A DNA stretch of 64,000 bases from Rhizobium mayense (lineage in GTDB: Bacteria; Pseudomonadota; Alphaproteobacteria; Rhizobiales; Rhizobiaceae), in NCBI RefSeq assembly GCF_030272705.1, contig NZ_JARFYM010000006.1, positions 1 to 64,000 on the forward strand. Direction: 5' to 3'. Below, in pieces: positions 45,501 to 59,653 of the stretch. Each line of letters starts with the position of its first letter. Position 1 is the stretch's first letter. The notes under the pieces were generated by a model. The model saw only the letters and a list, made by a program, of their open reading frames with translations, was not told the origin of the DNA and did no database searches. The position numbers were made by a program, and so were the translations under genes.

Positions 45501-45530
45501 CCTCTTGCCCCGCAGGCGCGGGGCAAGAGG
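45501..45530. terminator. Perfect hairpin between convergent omp and galU
   Basis: CCTCTTGCCCCGC (45501-45513) pairs with GCGGGGCAAGAGG (45518-45530) over AGGC. There is no T-run, but its position between two convergent genes suggests transcription ends here in both directions. Confidence 0.6.
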
Positions 45531-45540
45531 GATCAGGCCT

Positions 45541-46428
45541 CTACTTGAGTGCGTCGATCAGCGCCTTGAACCCATCCTCGATGGTCGGACGGATATCCGC
45601 GCGGGCAAGCGCGAAGGCGACGTTGGCGAGGATGAAACCATCCTTGGAGCCACAGTCGAAAGTCTGGCCCTGGAAGTGATAACCGGCGAAATCCTGCTCT
45701 TGCGCAAGCTTCAACATGCCGTCCGTCAACTGAATCTCATTGCCGGCGCCACGCTCTTGGCTCTCCAAGATATGGAAAATCTCGGGCTGCAGGATATAGC
45801 GGCCGTTGATGAAGAAATTTGACGGAGCCTTGCCCTTGGCCGGCTTTTCCACCATTTCGGTGATCCGGAAGCCGTTGCCGACGGTGTCACCGACGCCGAC
45901 GATGCCGTACTTGTGGGTCTGATCCGGAGCGCATTCCTCGACGGAGATGACGTTGCCGCCGCTATGCTCGTAAAGTTCGATCATGCCCTTCATGCAGCCC
46001 TTTTCGGCGCGCATGACCATGTCGGGCAGCAGCAGCGCAAACGGCTCGTCGCCGACGATCTCGCGGGCGCACCAGACGGCATGGCCGAGGCCGAGCGGCT
46101 CCTGCTGGCGCGTGAAGCTTGCGGTACCGGCCTTCGGCAGCAGGCCGTTCAGTAGCGAGAGCTCGGCATTCTTGTTGCGCTGACGCAGCGTGTGCTCGAG
46201 TTCGAACTGAATGTCGAAATAGTCCTCGATGACATGCTTGCTGCGGCCGGTCACGAACACGAAATGTTCAATACCCGCTTCCATCGCCTCATCGACGACG
46301 TACTGGATCACCGGCTTGTCGACGACGGTTAGCATCTCCTTCGGCACGGCTTTCGTCGCGGGCAAGAATCGCGTCCCAAGTCCGGCGACTGGAAATACTG
46401 CCTTACGCACCTTCTTATGCTGTCCCAC
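45541..46428 (-). CDS. galU: UTP-glucose-1-phosphate uridylyltransferase
   Basis: A 295-residue nucleotidyltransferase making UDP-glucose for exopolysaccharide, LPS and cyclic glucan. The N-terminal signature [20 protein letters not shown] is intact, [20 protein letters not shown] and the UDP-sugar-binding [20 protein letters not shown] follow, and [12 protein letters not shown] closes the active site. The start ATG (46426-46428) has AGGAGG just upstream. A palindrome overlapping a possible -10 box lies at 46480. Confidence 0.96.
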   Translation of the reverse strand: MGQHKKVRKAVFPVAGLGTRFLPATKAVPKEMLTVVDKPVIQYVVDEAMEAGIEHFVFVTGRSKHVIEDYFDIQFELEHTLRQRNKNAELSLLNGLLPKAGTASFTRQQEPLGLGHAVWCAREIVGDEPFALLLPDMVMRAEKGCMKGMIELYEHSGGNVISVEECAPDQTHKYGIVGVGDTVGNGFRITEMVEKPAKGKAPSNFFINGRYILQPEIFHILESQERGAGNEIQLTDGMLKLAQEQDFAGYHFQGQTFDCGSKDGFILANVAFALARADIRPTIEDGFKALIDALK

Positions 46429-46479
46429 TCATACCTCCTGGGGAATTACGTGGCTTTGCGCCAAAACTGTTTCGAGGGT

Positions 46480-46501
46480 CAGTAGTATAAAAATGCTACT
46501 G
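46480..46501 (-). promoter_or_regulatory. Palindrome overlapping a possible galU promoter
   Basis: CAGTAG and CTACTG flank a 10-nt spacer (46480-46501). On the minus strand the spacer contains TATACT, a good -10 box about 60 bp before the galU start; the matching -35 is poor. The repeat could be an operator or chance symmetry. Confidence 0.35.
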
Positions 46502-46633
46502 TTTCGCAAATGGTGACTGACCCCAGCTTCCATGGTAAAGAATTTGTTGACTTCGTTCTTGTAGTGTCAAGCTTGGGCGAATGCCACGGGCATCGCCACA
46601 CCGAAATCCAAGTATTGATGGACACGGCTGTTG

Positions 46634-47857
46634 ATGACCCCAAACCGCAAACTCTCCCTTCGTGGTCTCGCTCTGGCGCTCGCGCTCGGTGCCTTTGCGG
46701 GACTTGCTCCCCTAAACGCCAATGCGGACCCAGGGTTCCAGAAATGGATCGCGGGCTTCTACGATACCGCGGCTAAAAGCGGCATTACGCAGTCAACCTA
46801 TCGCAAAGCATTTGCCGGCGTGACGGACCCTGACCCCACGGTCCTCGAAAAAGCTCAGTACCAACCGGAATTCACAACCCCGATCTGGGATTACCTGGAT
46901 TCCCGCGTCAATCCCTATACCGTTGATATTGGCCGGAAGATGGCGGCCAAATACGGTTCGACACTGCGTACCCTTGAACAGCATTTCGGCGTCGACCGCA
47001 ACATTGTCCTAGCCATCTGGTCGATGGAATCGAACTACGGCGCGGTATTGGCCAAGGACGAGAAGCTGCATTATGTGCCCCGTGCATTGGCGACCCTTGC
47101 CTATGCCGATCCGAAGCGCGCCAACTATGCCAGAAAACAATTGATTGCGGCGCTGAAGATTCTGCAGAGCGGCGATGTGCCGCGCGAAGAGCTCAACGGC
47201 TCCTGGGCCGGTGCCATGGGCCATACGCAGTTCATCCCGACCAGCTACCTGCTCTATGCCGTTGATGCCGATGGCAGCGGCCATGCCGACATCTGGAACT
47301 CCGTTCCCGATGCGCTGGCAACGACCGCCAATCTGCTGGCGAAGAACGGTTGGAACACGGGCCGCACCTGGGGCTACGAAGTAACCGTACCGCCGGGCGG
47401 CAGCGCACAGGCAGGCAAGACTCGTACCCTCGCTCAATGGGCAGCCCTCGGCTTTGTCCGCCCGAACGGCAAGGGCTTCAGCCAGAGCGCCGATCGCGCG
47501 CAACTGAAGATGCTGGGCGGACCTAACGGCCCAGGCTTCCTGATGGCCGGCAACTTCTTCACCATCAAGCGCTACAACGCATCCGACAGCTATGCGCTCG
47601 CCGTCGGTCTGCTTGCCGATCAGATCGCTGGATACGGTGGCATGCAGCAATCCTGGCCGCGCCCGAGCGGCACACTGGACGTTAAACAGAAATTCGAGCT
47701 GCAGAACCGCCTGAAGGAACTCGGCTATTACGACGGCGTCGTCGACGGCAATTTCGGTTCCGGCTCGAAGGCCGCCATTACCGCCGTTCAGCAGCATTTC
47801 GGCATGAGCGCCGACGGTGAGCCGTCGCTGAACCTGTTGAAGGCACTGCGCAAATAG
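46634..47857 (+). CDS. Lytic murein transglycosylase (MltB type) with peptidoglycan-binding domain
   Basis: A 407-residue periplasmic enzyme cleaving the MurNAc-GlcNAc bond of peptidoglycan. A signal peptide (LALALALGAFAGLAPLNANA) precedes an SLT_2 domain with the catalytic glutamate in IWSMESNYGAV (about residue 131), then NGSWAGAMGHTQFIPTSYLL typical of MltB, and a C-terminal PG_binding_1 domain (LQNRLKELGYYDGVVDGNFG). The ATG at 46634 is preferred over the TTG immediately before it. No lipobox is seen, so it should be soluble. Confidence 0.94.
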   Translation: MTPNRKLSLRGLALALALGAFAGLAPLNANADPGFQKWIAGFYDTAAKSGITQSTYRKAFAGVTDPDPTVLEKAQYQPEFTTPIWDYLDSRVNPYTVDIGRKMAAKYGSTLRTLEQHFGVDRNIVLAIWSMESNYGAVLAKDEKLHYVPRALATLAYADPKRANYARKQLIAALKILQSGDVPREELNGSWAGAMGHTQFIPTSYLLYAVDADGSGHADIWNSVPDALATTANLLAKNGWNTGRTWGYEVTVPPGGSAQAGKTRTLAQWAALGFVRPNGKGFSQSADRAQLKMLGGPNGPGFLMAGNFFTIKRYNASDSYALAVGLLADQIAGYGGMQQSWPRPSGTLDVKQKFELQNRLKELGYYDGVVDGNFGSGSKAAITAVQQHFGMSADGEPSLNLLKALRK

Positions 47858-47945
47858 GTCGCCACCGTCGACATGAACCCTTGGATATGCTGGACGGCAG
47901 AACCGTCTTCATGCGACCATGCGGCAGTGAGCGGAAAAGAGCCCG

Positions 47946-49139
47946 ATGAAAAACCGACCTGCCCGCGCCATCATAGCTGCCGCAAAAGCGATCCTTGCGA
48001 CGCTTCTAGCCGCCTGTTTTGTACTTGCTTGCCTGTTGACGCCGGCTGAGGCGCAGGAGCAGCGGCCGCGCAGAACATTGCTCGAAATGCTGTTCGGCAG
48101 TCGTGAGCCGGACTATCCGGAGCCGCCGCCGCCGAGACGCGCGATTCGGCCACCACCGCGCAAACGGATTGCCCCGCCGCCGCCCCGCCAGGTGGTCGCT
48201 CAACCGGAAACGCCGCCGCAGGTGCAAAAGCTGCCTGACGCCAAGTCGATCCTCGTCGTCGGTGATTTCCTGGCAGGCGGCTTGGGTGTCGGGCTCGAGG
48301 ATGCCTTTTCCACCTCACCCGGCGTCGTCGTCCAGACACACAGCACCGTTGCCTCCGGCCTCGTCCGTCAGGACTATTACAATTGGCCACAGCAGCTGCC
48401 CGCCATGCTGGATCAAGTCAAACCGGCCATGGTCGTCGTCATGATCGGCGCCAATGACCGCCAGCAGATGGTCGGTGACGGCCTCAACGAAAAATACGGC
48501 ACCGACCCTTGGTTCCTCGCCTATGAGGAGCGCATCCAGGAGTTCGGCAAGCTGGTGACGAGCCGGCATATCCCATTGCTCTGGGTCGGCCTGCCGCCGT
48601 TCGGCTCCGACCAGATGACGGCGGACGCGGTGAAGCTCAATCAGCTCTATCAGAGCCAGGTCCAAAGCGTCGGCGGCGAGTTCATCGATATCTGGGACGG
48701 GTTCACGGATCAGAACGGCCAGTTCATTATCACCGGCTCCGACATCAACGGTCAGCAGGTGCGGCTTAGAACCGCCGACGGCATCAATTTGACGGCAGCA
48801 GGCAAGCGCAAGGTCGCCTTCTATGTCGAAAAACCGACGCGCCGGCTGCTTGGCGATCAGGCGAGCCCGGATATCATCCGCCTCGACACCGGCAATCCGC
48901 TCTCCGCCGAACAGGCAAACTTGCCGCCGGGGGAGATGGTTACCCGCACTCAGCCGGTGAGTCTCTCCGATCCCAATCTCGACGGCGGCACACAGCTTCT
49001 CGGCGGCGCTCCCCCGCGCAATCCCATCACACCGTCACCTCGCGACCTCCTGGTCGAAAAAGGCCAAATGGCTCCAGCGCCGACCGGACGCGTCGACGAT
49101 TACCGCCTGCCGGCGGCTGCGGCGCCGGCTGCTCCATAA
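47946..49139 (+). CDS. DUF459 SGNH-fold exported protein, catalytic residues altered
   Basis: A 397-residue exported protein of the DUF459 branch of the SGNH/GDSL superfamily. After the signal peptide (ILATLLAACFVLACLL) is a Pro/Arg-rich stretch (residues 45-90). The block I motif reads VVGDFLAGGLG (about 104), with Phe where the nucleophile serine normally stands, and block V reads ADGINLTAAGKRK, with Asn where histidine is expected; block III (MIGANDRQQM) is normal. It may be inactive as an esterase. It lies 89 bp after the transglycosylase gene, suggesting an envelope role. Confidence 0.85.
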   Translation: MKNRPARAIIAAAKAILATLLAACFVLACLLTPAEAQEQRPRRTLLEMLFGSREPDYPEPPPPRRAIRPPPRKRIAPPPPRQVVAQPETPPQVQKLPDAKSILVVGDFLAGGLGVGLEDAFSTSPGVVVQTHSTVASGLVRQDYYNWPQQLPAMLDQVKPAMVVVMIGANDRQQMVGDGLNEKYGTDPWFLAYEERIQEFGKLVTSRHIPLLWVGLPPFGSDQMTADAVKLNQLYQSQVQSVGGEFIDIWDGFTDQNGQFIITGSDINGQQVRLRTADGINLTAAGKRKVAFYVEKPTRRLLGDQASPDIIRLDTGNPLSAEQANLPPGEMVTRTQPVSLSDPNLDGGTQLLGGAPPRNPITPSPRDLLVEKGQMAPAPTGRVDDYRLPAAAAPAAP

Positions 49140-49175
49140 CCATCACCGGGCACCAACAAAACAAGGGCAATCCGC

Positions 49176-50261
49176 ATGCTGCAATCGCACGCAGACCTTC
49201 ATCTACCGGAAGCATCAACGGACGGATGGGAGTCATCCATCCCTGAGGAGCACGGTTTCGACGCGGACAGATTGCGAGGCATCGGCCCGCATTTCGAGGC
49301 ATGGACAGCGGCAAATGCCCATGCGATCGTGATTGCCCGCCATGGCAAACTGGTCTACGAGCGATATTTCGCCGGCGAGGACAGGGCATGGGCGACTCTG
49401 CTTGGCCGCGTGGCCTACCATGCAGGCCTTAGACACGATCTTCGCTCAATCACCAAAAGTGTCACCTCTCTGCTCGTCGGCATCTCAATCGAAAGCGGCT
49501 GGATCACCGACCTCGACACGCCGGTTTTCTCCTTCTTTCCTGACCATGCCGATCTCCGGACACCGGAAAAGGACAGAATCACACTCCGCCACCTACTTAC
49601 GATGTCCGCCGGCTTAGCCTGGAGCGAGGATCTGCCCTACAGCAATCCAGCCAACAGCGAGCGCCGGATGATGGAAGCCGCCGACCCACACCGCTACGTT
49701 CTCGAACAACCAGTCGCCAGGCCGGCCGGTGCTGTCTATACCTATAATGGAGGCTTAACCGCTCTGCTCGGCGCCATTCTGCATAGAGTATCGGGTCGGC
49801 TGCCGGATCAGCTTGCGAAGGAATATCTCTTCGATCACCTCGGCATCGAAGACGTGGAATGGGTTCGCTACCCGAACGGAACGCCTAATGTGACGTCCGG
49901 CTTGCGCATGCGGCCCCGCGATGTCGCCAAGATCGGTCAGTTGGTGTTGAATAGGGGCCGCTGGAACAACACCAGGATCCTTTCACCGGCCTGGATCGAT
50001 CAGGCCACCTCACCGCAAATCCAGGGAGAAGGCCTGTATTTCTATGGATTCCAGTGGTGGCTAGGACGGTCGCTGATTGACCGGCAAGAGATTGGCTGGG
50101 CTGCCGCCGTTGGTTGGGGCGGACAAAGACTCTATGTCATTCCGAGCTTGGACATGACGGCCGTCGTGTTGGCAGGATTATACGACAATCCCATGCTGCA
50201 ACCGGTCGTCGGAGATACCCTCCTCCGGCGTTTTCTGCTTCCTGCCGCAACGAACCGCTAA
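49176..50261 (+). CDS. Beta-lactamase-fold serine hydrolase
   Basis: A 361-residue serine hydrolase of the class C beta-lactamase/penicillin-binding-protein-like family. The nucleophile motif SxxK is SITKSVTSLLVG (about residue 91), the second motif YxN-like is YTYNGG (about 190), and the third is GWGGQRLYV near the C-terminus. No signal peptide is seen. Such enzymes act as esterases, peptidases or amidases; the substrate cannot be predicted. It converges with gltD. Confidence 0.9.
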   Translation: MLQSHADLHLPEASTDGWESSIPEEHGFDADRLRGIGPHFEAWTAANAHAIVIARHGKLVYERYFAGEDRAWATLLGRVAYHAGLRHDLRSITKSVTSLLVGISIESGWITDLDTPVFSFFPDHADLRTPEKDRITLRHLLTMSAGLAWSEDLPYSNPANSERRMMEAADPHRYVLEQPVARPAGAVYTYNGGLTALLGAILHRVSGRLPDQLAKEYLFDHLGIEDVEWVRYPNGTPNVTSGLRMRPRDVAKIGQLVLNRGRWNNTRILSPAWIDQATSPQIQGEGLYFYGFQWWLGRSLIDRQEIGWAAAVGWGGQRLYVIPSLDMTAVVLAGLYDNPMLQPVVGDTLLRRFLLPAATNR

Positions 50262-50288
50262 ACGAAAGGGCTCCGTCGAAGCAGAGCC
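50262..50288 (-). terminator. Hairpin at the 3' end of gltD
   Basis: On the minus strand GGCTCTG pairs with CGGAGCC (one T-G wobble) over CTTCGA, followed by CTTTCGTTT. It begins 27 bp after the gltD stop. Confidence 0.5.
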
Positions 50289-50315
50289 TCCCTCACTCGA
50301 TAAAGTCTGGCGCTC

Positions 50316-51770
50316 TTACCGCGGCAATACCGTCGAGCCCATCAGGGTCTCGTCGATCGCGCGGGCGGCCTGGCGGCCTTCGCGGATGGCCCAGACGACC
50401 AGGGACTGGCCGCGGCGGACGTCGCCGGCGGTCCAGAGCTTGTCGACCGAGGTCTTGTAGCTCTTGTCGTCGGCAACGACATTAGTCGAGCCGCGCCTGT
50501 CGGTGTTGACCGCCAGCTTGCCGTCGAGCTCCTTCAAGACGCTGTCGGTGAAGGGGCCGCGGAAGCCGATGGCGATGAAAGCGAGATCGGCGCGGATGAC
50601 GAATTCCGTCCCGGCGATAGGTTGGCGGCGCTCATCCACTTCGCAGCACTTCACACCCGTCAACACACCGTCTTCGCCGATGAATTCCAGCGTTGCGACC
50701 TGGAATTCGCGCACGGCGCCTTCGGCCTGCGAAGAGGAGGTGCGCATCTTCGTCGCCCAGAAGGGCCAGACGGCGAGCTTGTCTTCCTTTTCTGGCGGCT
50801 GCGGGCGGATGTCGAGTTGGGTCACCTTGACGGCACCCTGACGGAAAGCGGTACCGACACAGTCGGACGCGGTGTCACCGCCGCCGACGACAACGATATG
50901 CTTGCCGCCAGCGAGGATCGGATCGGACGGCCAGCCGATGCTATCGATGTTTTCGCGGCCGATGCGGCGATTCTGTTGCACGAGATAGGGCATGGCGTCA
51001 TGGACGCCGGCAAGTCCGGTGCCGGGAATGCCGGCCTCGCGCGGGGTTTCCGAGCCGCCGCAATAGAGAACCGCGTCGTAATCAGCCAAAAGCTGCTCGA
51101 CCTTGACGTCAACGCCGACATTGACGCCGCAATGGAAGGTAACGCCCTCGCCCTTCATCTGTTCGACGCGGCGGTCGATGAAGTTCTTCTCCATCTTGAA
51201 GTCCGGTATACCGTAGCGCAGAAGCCCGCCGGGCTTCGTCTCGCGCTCGTAGACGTGGACTTCATGGCCGGCACGGCCAAGCTGCTGAGCCGCCGCCATG
51301 CCGGCGGGGCCGGAGCCGATGACGGCGACCTTCTTGCCCGTATGGACCGTTGCCGGTTCCGGGCGGATGAAGCCGAGTTCATAAGCCTTGTCGGCTATGG
51401 CCTGCTCCACCGTCTTGATCGCGACCGGGGCGTCCTCGAGGTTTAATGTGCAGGCTTCCTCGCAGGGCGCGGGGCAGACACGGCCGGTAAATTCCGGGAA
51501 GTTGTTGGTCGAATGCAGGTTGCGGATCGCCTCTTCCCAATTGTTGTTATAGACGAGGTCGTTCCAGTCCGGAATCTGGTTGTGAACCGGGCAGCCCGTC
51601 GGGCCGTGGCAATAGGGAATACCACAGTCCATGCAGCGTGCTGCCTGTTTCTGTACTTCCTGGTCCGACATGGGGATCGTGAATTCACGGAAATGCCGGA
51701 TGCGATCAGACGCCGGCTGATACTTGCCGACCTGCCGGTCGATTTCCAAGAAGCCTGTTACCTTGCCCAT
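50316..51770 (-). CDS. gltD: Glutamate synthase (NADPH) small subunit
   Basis: A 484-residue flavoprotein that passes electrons from NADPH to GltB. The N-terminal region carries the iron-sulfur cysteines (ARCMDCGIPYCHGPTGCP, CPAPCEEACTL), then an FAD site VAVIGSGPAGMAAAQQLG, a GLLRYGIPDFKMEK segment and a second dinucleotide site VVVGGGDTASDC. The C-terminal WTAGDVRRGQSLVVWAIREG binds FAD. It lies 177 bp downstream of gltB on the same strand, so gltB-gltD probably form one unit for ammonia assimilation. Confidence 0.97.
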   Translation of the reverse strand: MGKVTGFLEIDRQVGKYQPASDRIRHFREFTIPMSDQEVQKQAARCMDCGIPYCHGPTGCPVHNQIPDWNDLVYNNNWEEAIRNLHSTNNFPEFTGRVCPAPCEEACTLNLEDAPVAIKTVEQAIADKAYELGFIRPEPATVHTGKKVAVIGSGPAGMAAAQQLGRAGHEVHVYERETKPGGLLRYGIPDFKMEKNFIDRRVEQMKGEGVTFHCGVNVGVDVKVEQLLADYDAVLYCGGSETPREAGIPGTGLAGVHDAMPYLVQQNRRIGRENIDSIGWPSDPILAGGKHIVVVGGGDTASDCVGTAFRQGAVKVTQLDIRPQPPEKEDKLAVWPFWATKMRTSSSQAEGAVREFQVATLEFIGEDGVLTGVKCCEVDERRQPIAGTEFVIRADLAFIAIGFRGPFTDSVLKELDGKLAVNTDRRGSTNVVADDKSYKTSVDKLWTAGDVRRGQSLVVWAIREGRQAARAIDETLMGSTVLPR

Positions 51771-51947
51771 GCTTTCGTTTCCTCACTCTAGTAGAGGAGC
51801 CGATGGCTCCTGTGCCTGCAGGCAAATCCCGCTGCCTTGTCCGGCACTGTAGTTCAAATTCGATTCCGCTATTCGACAGCTGCGATCGCCTCCCCGGCGA
51901 TCGCAATCGGACGCGAAACCCTCGAATGGAAGACAAGCCGCCGCGGA

Positions 51948-56672
<4,725 letters not shown>

Positions 56673-57230
56673 CGTCTTCCCTCCGGTAAGGCCCGCGTCG
56701 CGGGCGATCCTTCGTCCCGCGCCGTCCCATTATCGGGTCCGACGCGCGACAGCGCTGTTGCATTGTGAAGATCGGCCGCAGACCATGCCCCTTCGGTGGA
56801 GCTCGTCGTCAGCGTTCCGCGCCTTGCTTATTCGACCGCCGCCCCACCTGGTAGCCCGATGGCGTGCTCGCGATAACTATAGCCCGAAATCCCGATATCG
56901 TCAGGACCCTCTAGCGCATCTTCGGCCTTGGTGGCCAAAATAGGACAGCAACCCTGTCCTAATTCATCAGCTCTATGCCAGAAAGCGATGGGTTTCGCAA
57001 GAGCAAAACGGCAAAATATCGTTAACGGACGACGGAAGATTGCCAATGCTTCGAAATTCGAGCAAGAAAGTTTCGCCACGTCGCATCATTTTGTTTGTTG
57101 ATTGCGTAGATCAATTTCTGTGATGGGTCCTTCAGCACAGCACTCTTGATCCCCTGCGGCATTGGATTAATGTCCGGCGGACCTCAGTTAACCCTCCCAC
57201 AAATCCCATAGTTTCAGTTGGTACATACCC
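56673..57230. other. Long intergenic region between divergent gltB and threonine aldolase genes
   Basis: About 560 bp without a credible gene. It must contain promoters for gltB (minus) and the aldolase (plus). A 21-bp palindrome lies at its midpoint (56941-56961). The half nearer the aldolase is richer in A+T. No RNA hairpin with a T-run was seen. Confidence 0.5.
56941..56961. promoter_or_regulatory. Perfect 8-5-8 palindrome, candidate operator
   Basis: TAGGACAG (56941-56948) and CTGTCCTA (56954-56961) flank CAACC. The symmetry is perfect and the length suits a dimeric regulator. I could not match it to a known rhizobial box with confidence. It lies about 270 bp from each flanking start codon. 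Confidence 0.5.
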
Positions 57231-58277
57231 ATGTTCTTTGCTTCCGATAATTGGGCCGGCGCCCATTCCAAGATCGCCGAACGTCTGCTCGCCGAATCCG
57301 GCGGTTTTGCCGCAGCCTACGGCACGAGCGATCTCGACCGGAAGGTCGAAGCCAAGTTCGCCGAAATCTTCGAGCGTGAAGTAGCCGTCTTTTTCGTTGC
57401 GACCGGCACAGCCGCGAATTCCCTGTCGCTCGCCAGCGTCCAGAAGCCCGGCGGCATCAGCTTCTGTCACGCAGAGGCGCATGTGGCCGAGGACGAGTGC
57501 GGCGCGCCGGATTTTTTCAGCGGCGCGCGGCTGGCGACGGTGGATGGCGCTGCCGGCAAGATCGACCCGAAGGCGCTCGCCACCAAGGTTGCCCGCTTCC
57601 CGCAGGACGCCGTGCATCACGGCCGCGCGGCGGCGGTGACCATCACCCAGGCGACGGAAATCGGCACGGTCTATTCGCTCGCTGAAATCGACGCTATCGC
57701 CTCGATCAGCAAGGCAAACGGCCTGCCGTTGCATATGGATGGCGCCCGCTTCGCCAATGCGCTGGTCGCACTTGGCGTCAGCCCGGCGGAAATGACCTGG
57801 AAGCGCGGCGTCGACATTCTTTCCTTCGGCGGCACCAAGAACGGCTGCTGGTGTGCGGAGGCGATCGTCTTCTTCAATCCGGCGCAGGCGAAGGAAATGC
57901 ATTTCATCCGTAAACGCGCCGCCCAGCTTTTCTCCAAGTCGCGCTTCATTGCTGCCCAGTTCGATGGCTATTTCGAAGGTGGTCTCTGGCTCGACCTTGC
58001 CCGCCATTCCAACCACATGGCCGATCGCCTGCGCGCCGGCATCGAGCAGGCCGCTACCGCGCACCTGGCCTGGCCGACGGCATCGAACGAAGTCTTTGCG
58101 ATCATTTCGAAATCGGCTGCCAAGACCGCCGAGGACAAGGGTGCAAAGTTCTACGAATGGCCGATCCCGGAATCGCAGCCCGATCTGGTGAGCGAGAACG
58201 AGACCCTGATCCGCCTTGTCACCAGCTTTGCCACGACCGATGACGATGTCACCGGCTTCCTGGCTTGCCTCGCCTGA
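57231..58277 (+). CDS. ltaE: Low-specificity L-threonine aldolase
   Basis: A 348-residue fold-type I PLP enzyme splitting threonine or allo-threonine into glycine and acetaldehyde. The start MFFASDNWAGAHSKI, the VFFVATGTAANSLSL segment, GLPLHMDGARFANALVALG and the Schiff-base lysine in LSFGGTKNGCW (about residue 203) follow the bacterial threonine aldolase pattern. It is divergent from gltB across a long spacer. Some rhizobial homologues act mainly on phenylserine-like substrates, so the physiological substrate is uncertain. Confidence 0.92.
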   Translation: MFFASDNWAGAHSKIAERLLAESGGFAAAYGTSDLDRKVEAKFAEIFEREVAVFFVATGTAANSLSLASVQKPGGISFCHAEAHVAEDECGAPDFFSGARLATVDGAAGKIDPKALATKVARFPQDAVHHGRAAAVTITQATEIGTVYSLAEIDAIASISKANGLPLHMDGARFANALVALGVSPAEMTWKRGVDILSFGGTKNGCWCAEAIVFFNPAQAKEMHFIRKRAAQLFSKSRFIAAQFDGYFEGGLWLDLARHSNHMADRLRAGIEQAATAHLAWPTASNEVFAIISKSAAKTAEDKGAKFYEWPIPESQPDLVSENETLIRLVTSFATTDDDVTGFLACLA

Positions 58278-58349
58278 TTTTCGGATAAAAAGGAGCGCCG
58301 TAATGGCCCGATTGGGACATACGCGGCGCTCAACTCCTCATTTGGAGGG

Positions 58350-58487
58350 CTAGTTTTCCGTTTGGTGCATAAATAGGGCGGAGCGTGAAACCTCTTGACC
58401 AGATCGACCTGGCATGTGGCGGGTTATGGCTGTCATCGCCATCACACAGGCGATCAAGCCGCAAATAAACATTGCACCATATTTCAT
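58350..58487 (-). CDS. Hypothetical small membrane protein
   Basis: A possible 45-residue protein: MKYGAMFICGLIACVMAMTA forms a single hydrophobic helix, followed by a polar tail (ITRHMPGRSGQEVSRSALFM). A GAGGAAAA stretch lies about 9 nt upstream. The frame is open further upstream (to 58652) but that part has no family look. I do not recognise it; it may be a real short inner-membrane protein or chance. Confidence 0.35.
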   Translation of the reverse strand: MKYGAMFICGLIACVMAMTAITRHMPGRSGQEVSRSALFMHQTEN

Positions 58488-58690
58488 CGGGCTGATTTTC
58501 CTCGACTCAGCTCGTTTAGTTATTTCGATGATACTAACGGAAACTGACGCAAACCTGAAGGGGCGAGTTAAAAGGACGGGACACGCCAAAAGAGAGACGG
58601 AAGCCGGCAAAGGAAATCCGATAGCCTCCTTAAGTGTATACCTATGATTCAAAACGGATTTCTGGATCTGGATTTTCCTGCCCCGTTGCT

Positions 58691-59548
58691 TTAGCTGGAC
58701 GTCAACCCTCTGACCTTCGCCAAAATATCCTCCGACAACGCGCTGACCAGCAATCTGTCCGCCCCTTTGCGCGGCACTAGGACGAATTCGACATCCTCCA
58801 ATGCCGGCAGCCAGCCAGGTGCAATTTCCGACAGCCCTGTCGGCGCCATGCTGCGCGGTTGAACGAGGACGCCCATGCCGGCACGGGCCGCCGCCGTCAG
58901 GCCGCTAAGGCTGCCGCAGGTACAGACGATTCGCCAGGGCACCTGCTGACGGCGTAGGGCTTCAAGGGCCACGGCGCGGGTAACGCTCGGGGCAGGAAAG
59001 GCGATCAACGGCAGAGGCCCCGCAAGGGCGCGAATGCGCTCCGGGTCGCGCGCCAGCCAGACCAGCGGCTCGCGATAGACCAGCGTTCCCCTGACATCCC
59101 CGAGACGGCGTTTGGCAAGCACGAGGTCGAGGTCGCCATTGTCCTGCATCTCATACAGGGTACCGCTAAGGGCGACCGTCAATTCGAGATCAACGGAAGG
59201 ATGCGAGCGGACGAATTCTTCGAGCACGTCCGGCAACTGGCTGGTAACGAAATCCTCTGAGACGCCGAGGCGTAGATTGCCGCGCAGGCTGTTGCCGGCG
59301 AAAAGCTGCTGCACCTCCCCTTCGATCGACAGCATCTGCCGGGCATGGCCAAGCAATGCCTCGCCGTCGCCGGTCAGCACCACCCGATGCGTATCGCGCG
59401 CCAGCAGCTTGCGGCCGAGTGTGATCTCCAGCCGCTGGATATGCTGGCTGACCGTGGACTGACCGAGGCCGAGCCGCTCGGCAGCGAGCGTGAAACTGCC
59501 CATCTGCTCAACGGCGACGAAACTGCGTAGCTGTATGAGATCGAGCAT
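58691..59548 (-). CDS. LysR-family transcriptional regulator
   Basis: A 285-residue LysR protein starting MLDLIQLRSFVAVEQMGSFT, with the helix-turn-helix LAAERLGLGQSTVSQHIQRL followed by a type 2 periplasmic-binding effector domain (GNLRLGVSEDFVTSQLPDVL). It is divergently transcribed from a bile-acid-family transporter gene 106 bp away, the standard arrangement for a regulator and its target. It probably activates that transporter in response to its substrate, but no operator was clear enough to annotate. Confidence 0.93.
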   Translation of the reverse strand: MLDLIQLRSFVAVEQMGSFTLAAERLGLGQSTVSQHIQRLEITLGRKLLARDTHRVVLTGDGEALLGHARQMLSIEGEVQQLFAGNSLRGNLRLGVSEDFVTSQLPDVLEEFVRSHPSVDLELTVALSGTLYEMQDNGDLDLVLAKRRLGDVRGTLVYREPLVWLARDPERIRALAGPLPLIAFPAPSVTRAVALEALRRQQVPWRIVCTCGSLSGLTAAARAGMGVLVQPRSMAPTGLSEIAPGWLPALEDVEFVLVPRKGADRLLVSALSEDILAKVRGLTSS

Positions 59549-59653
59549 TGTTCATCCCGCTCCACGATAACTGTTATTCCTTGCATCGTGGATCACGATA
59601 GGTCTATGTGCAAGGATTAATGTTACGGCTTGTAATTGCGATTGGATTGGCAC

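Noticed and set aside
58290..58330. GAGCGCCG...CGGCGCTC inverted repeat after the threonine aldolase gene
   Set aside because: The loop is about 25 nt and no T-run follows directly, so I did not call it a terminator.
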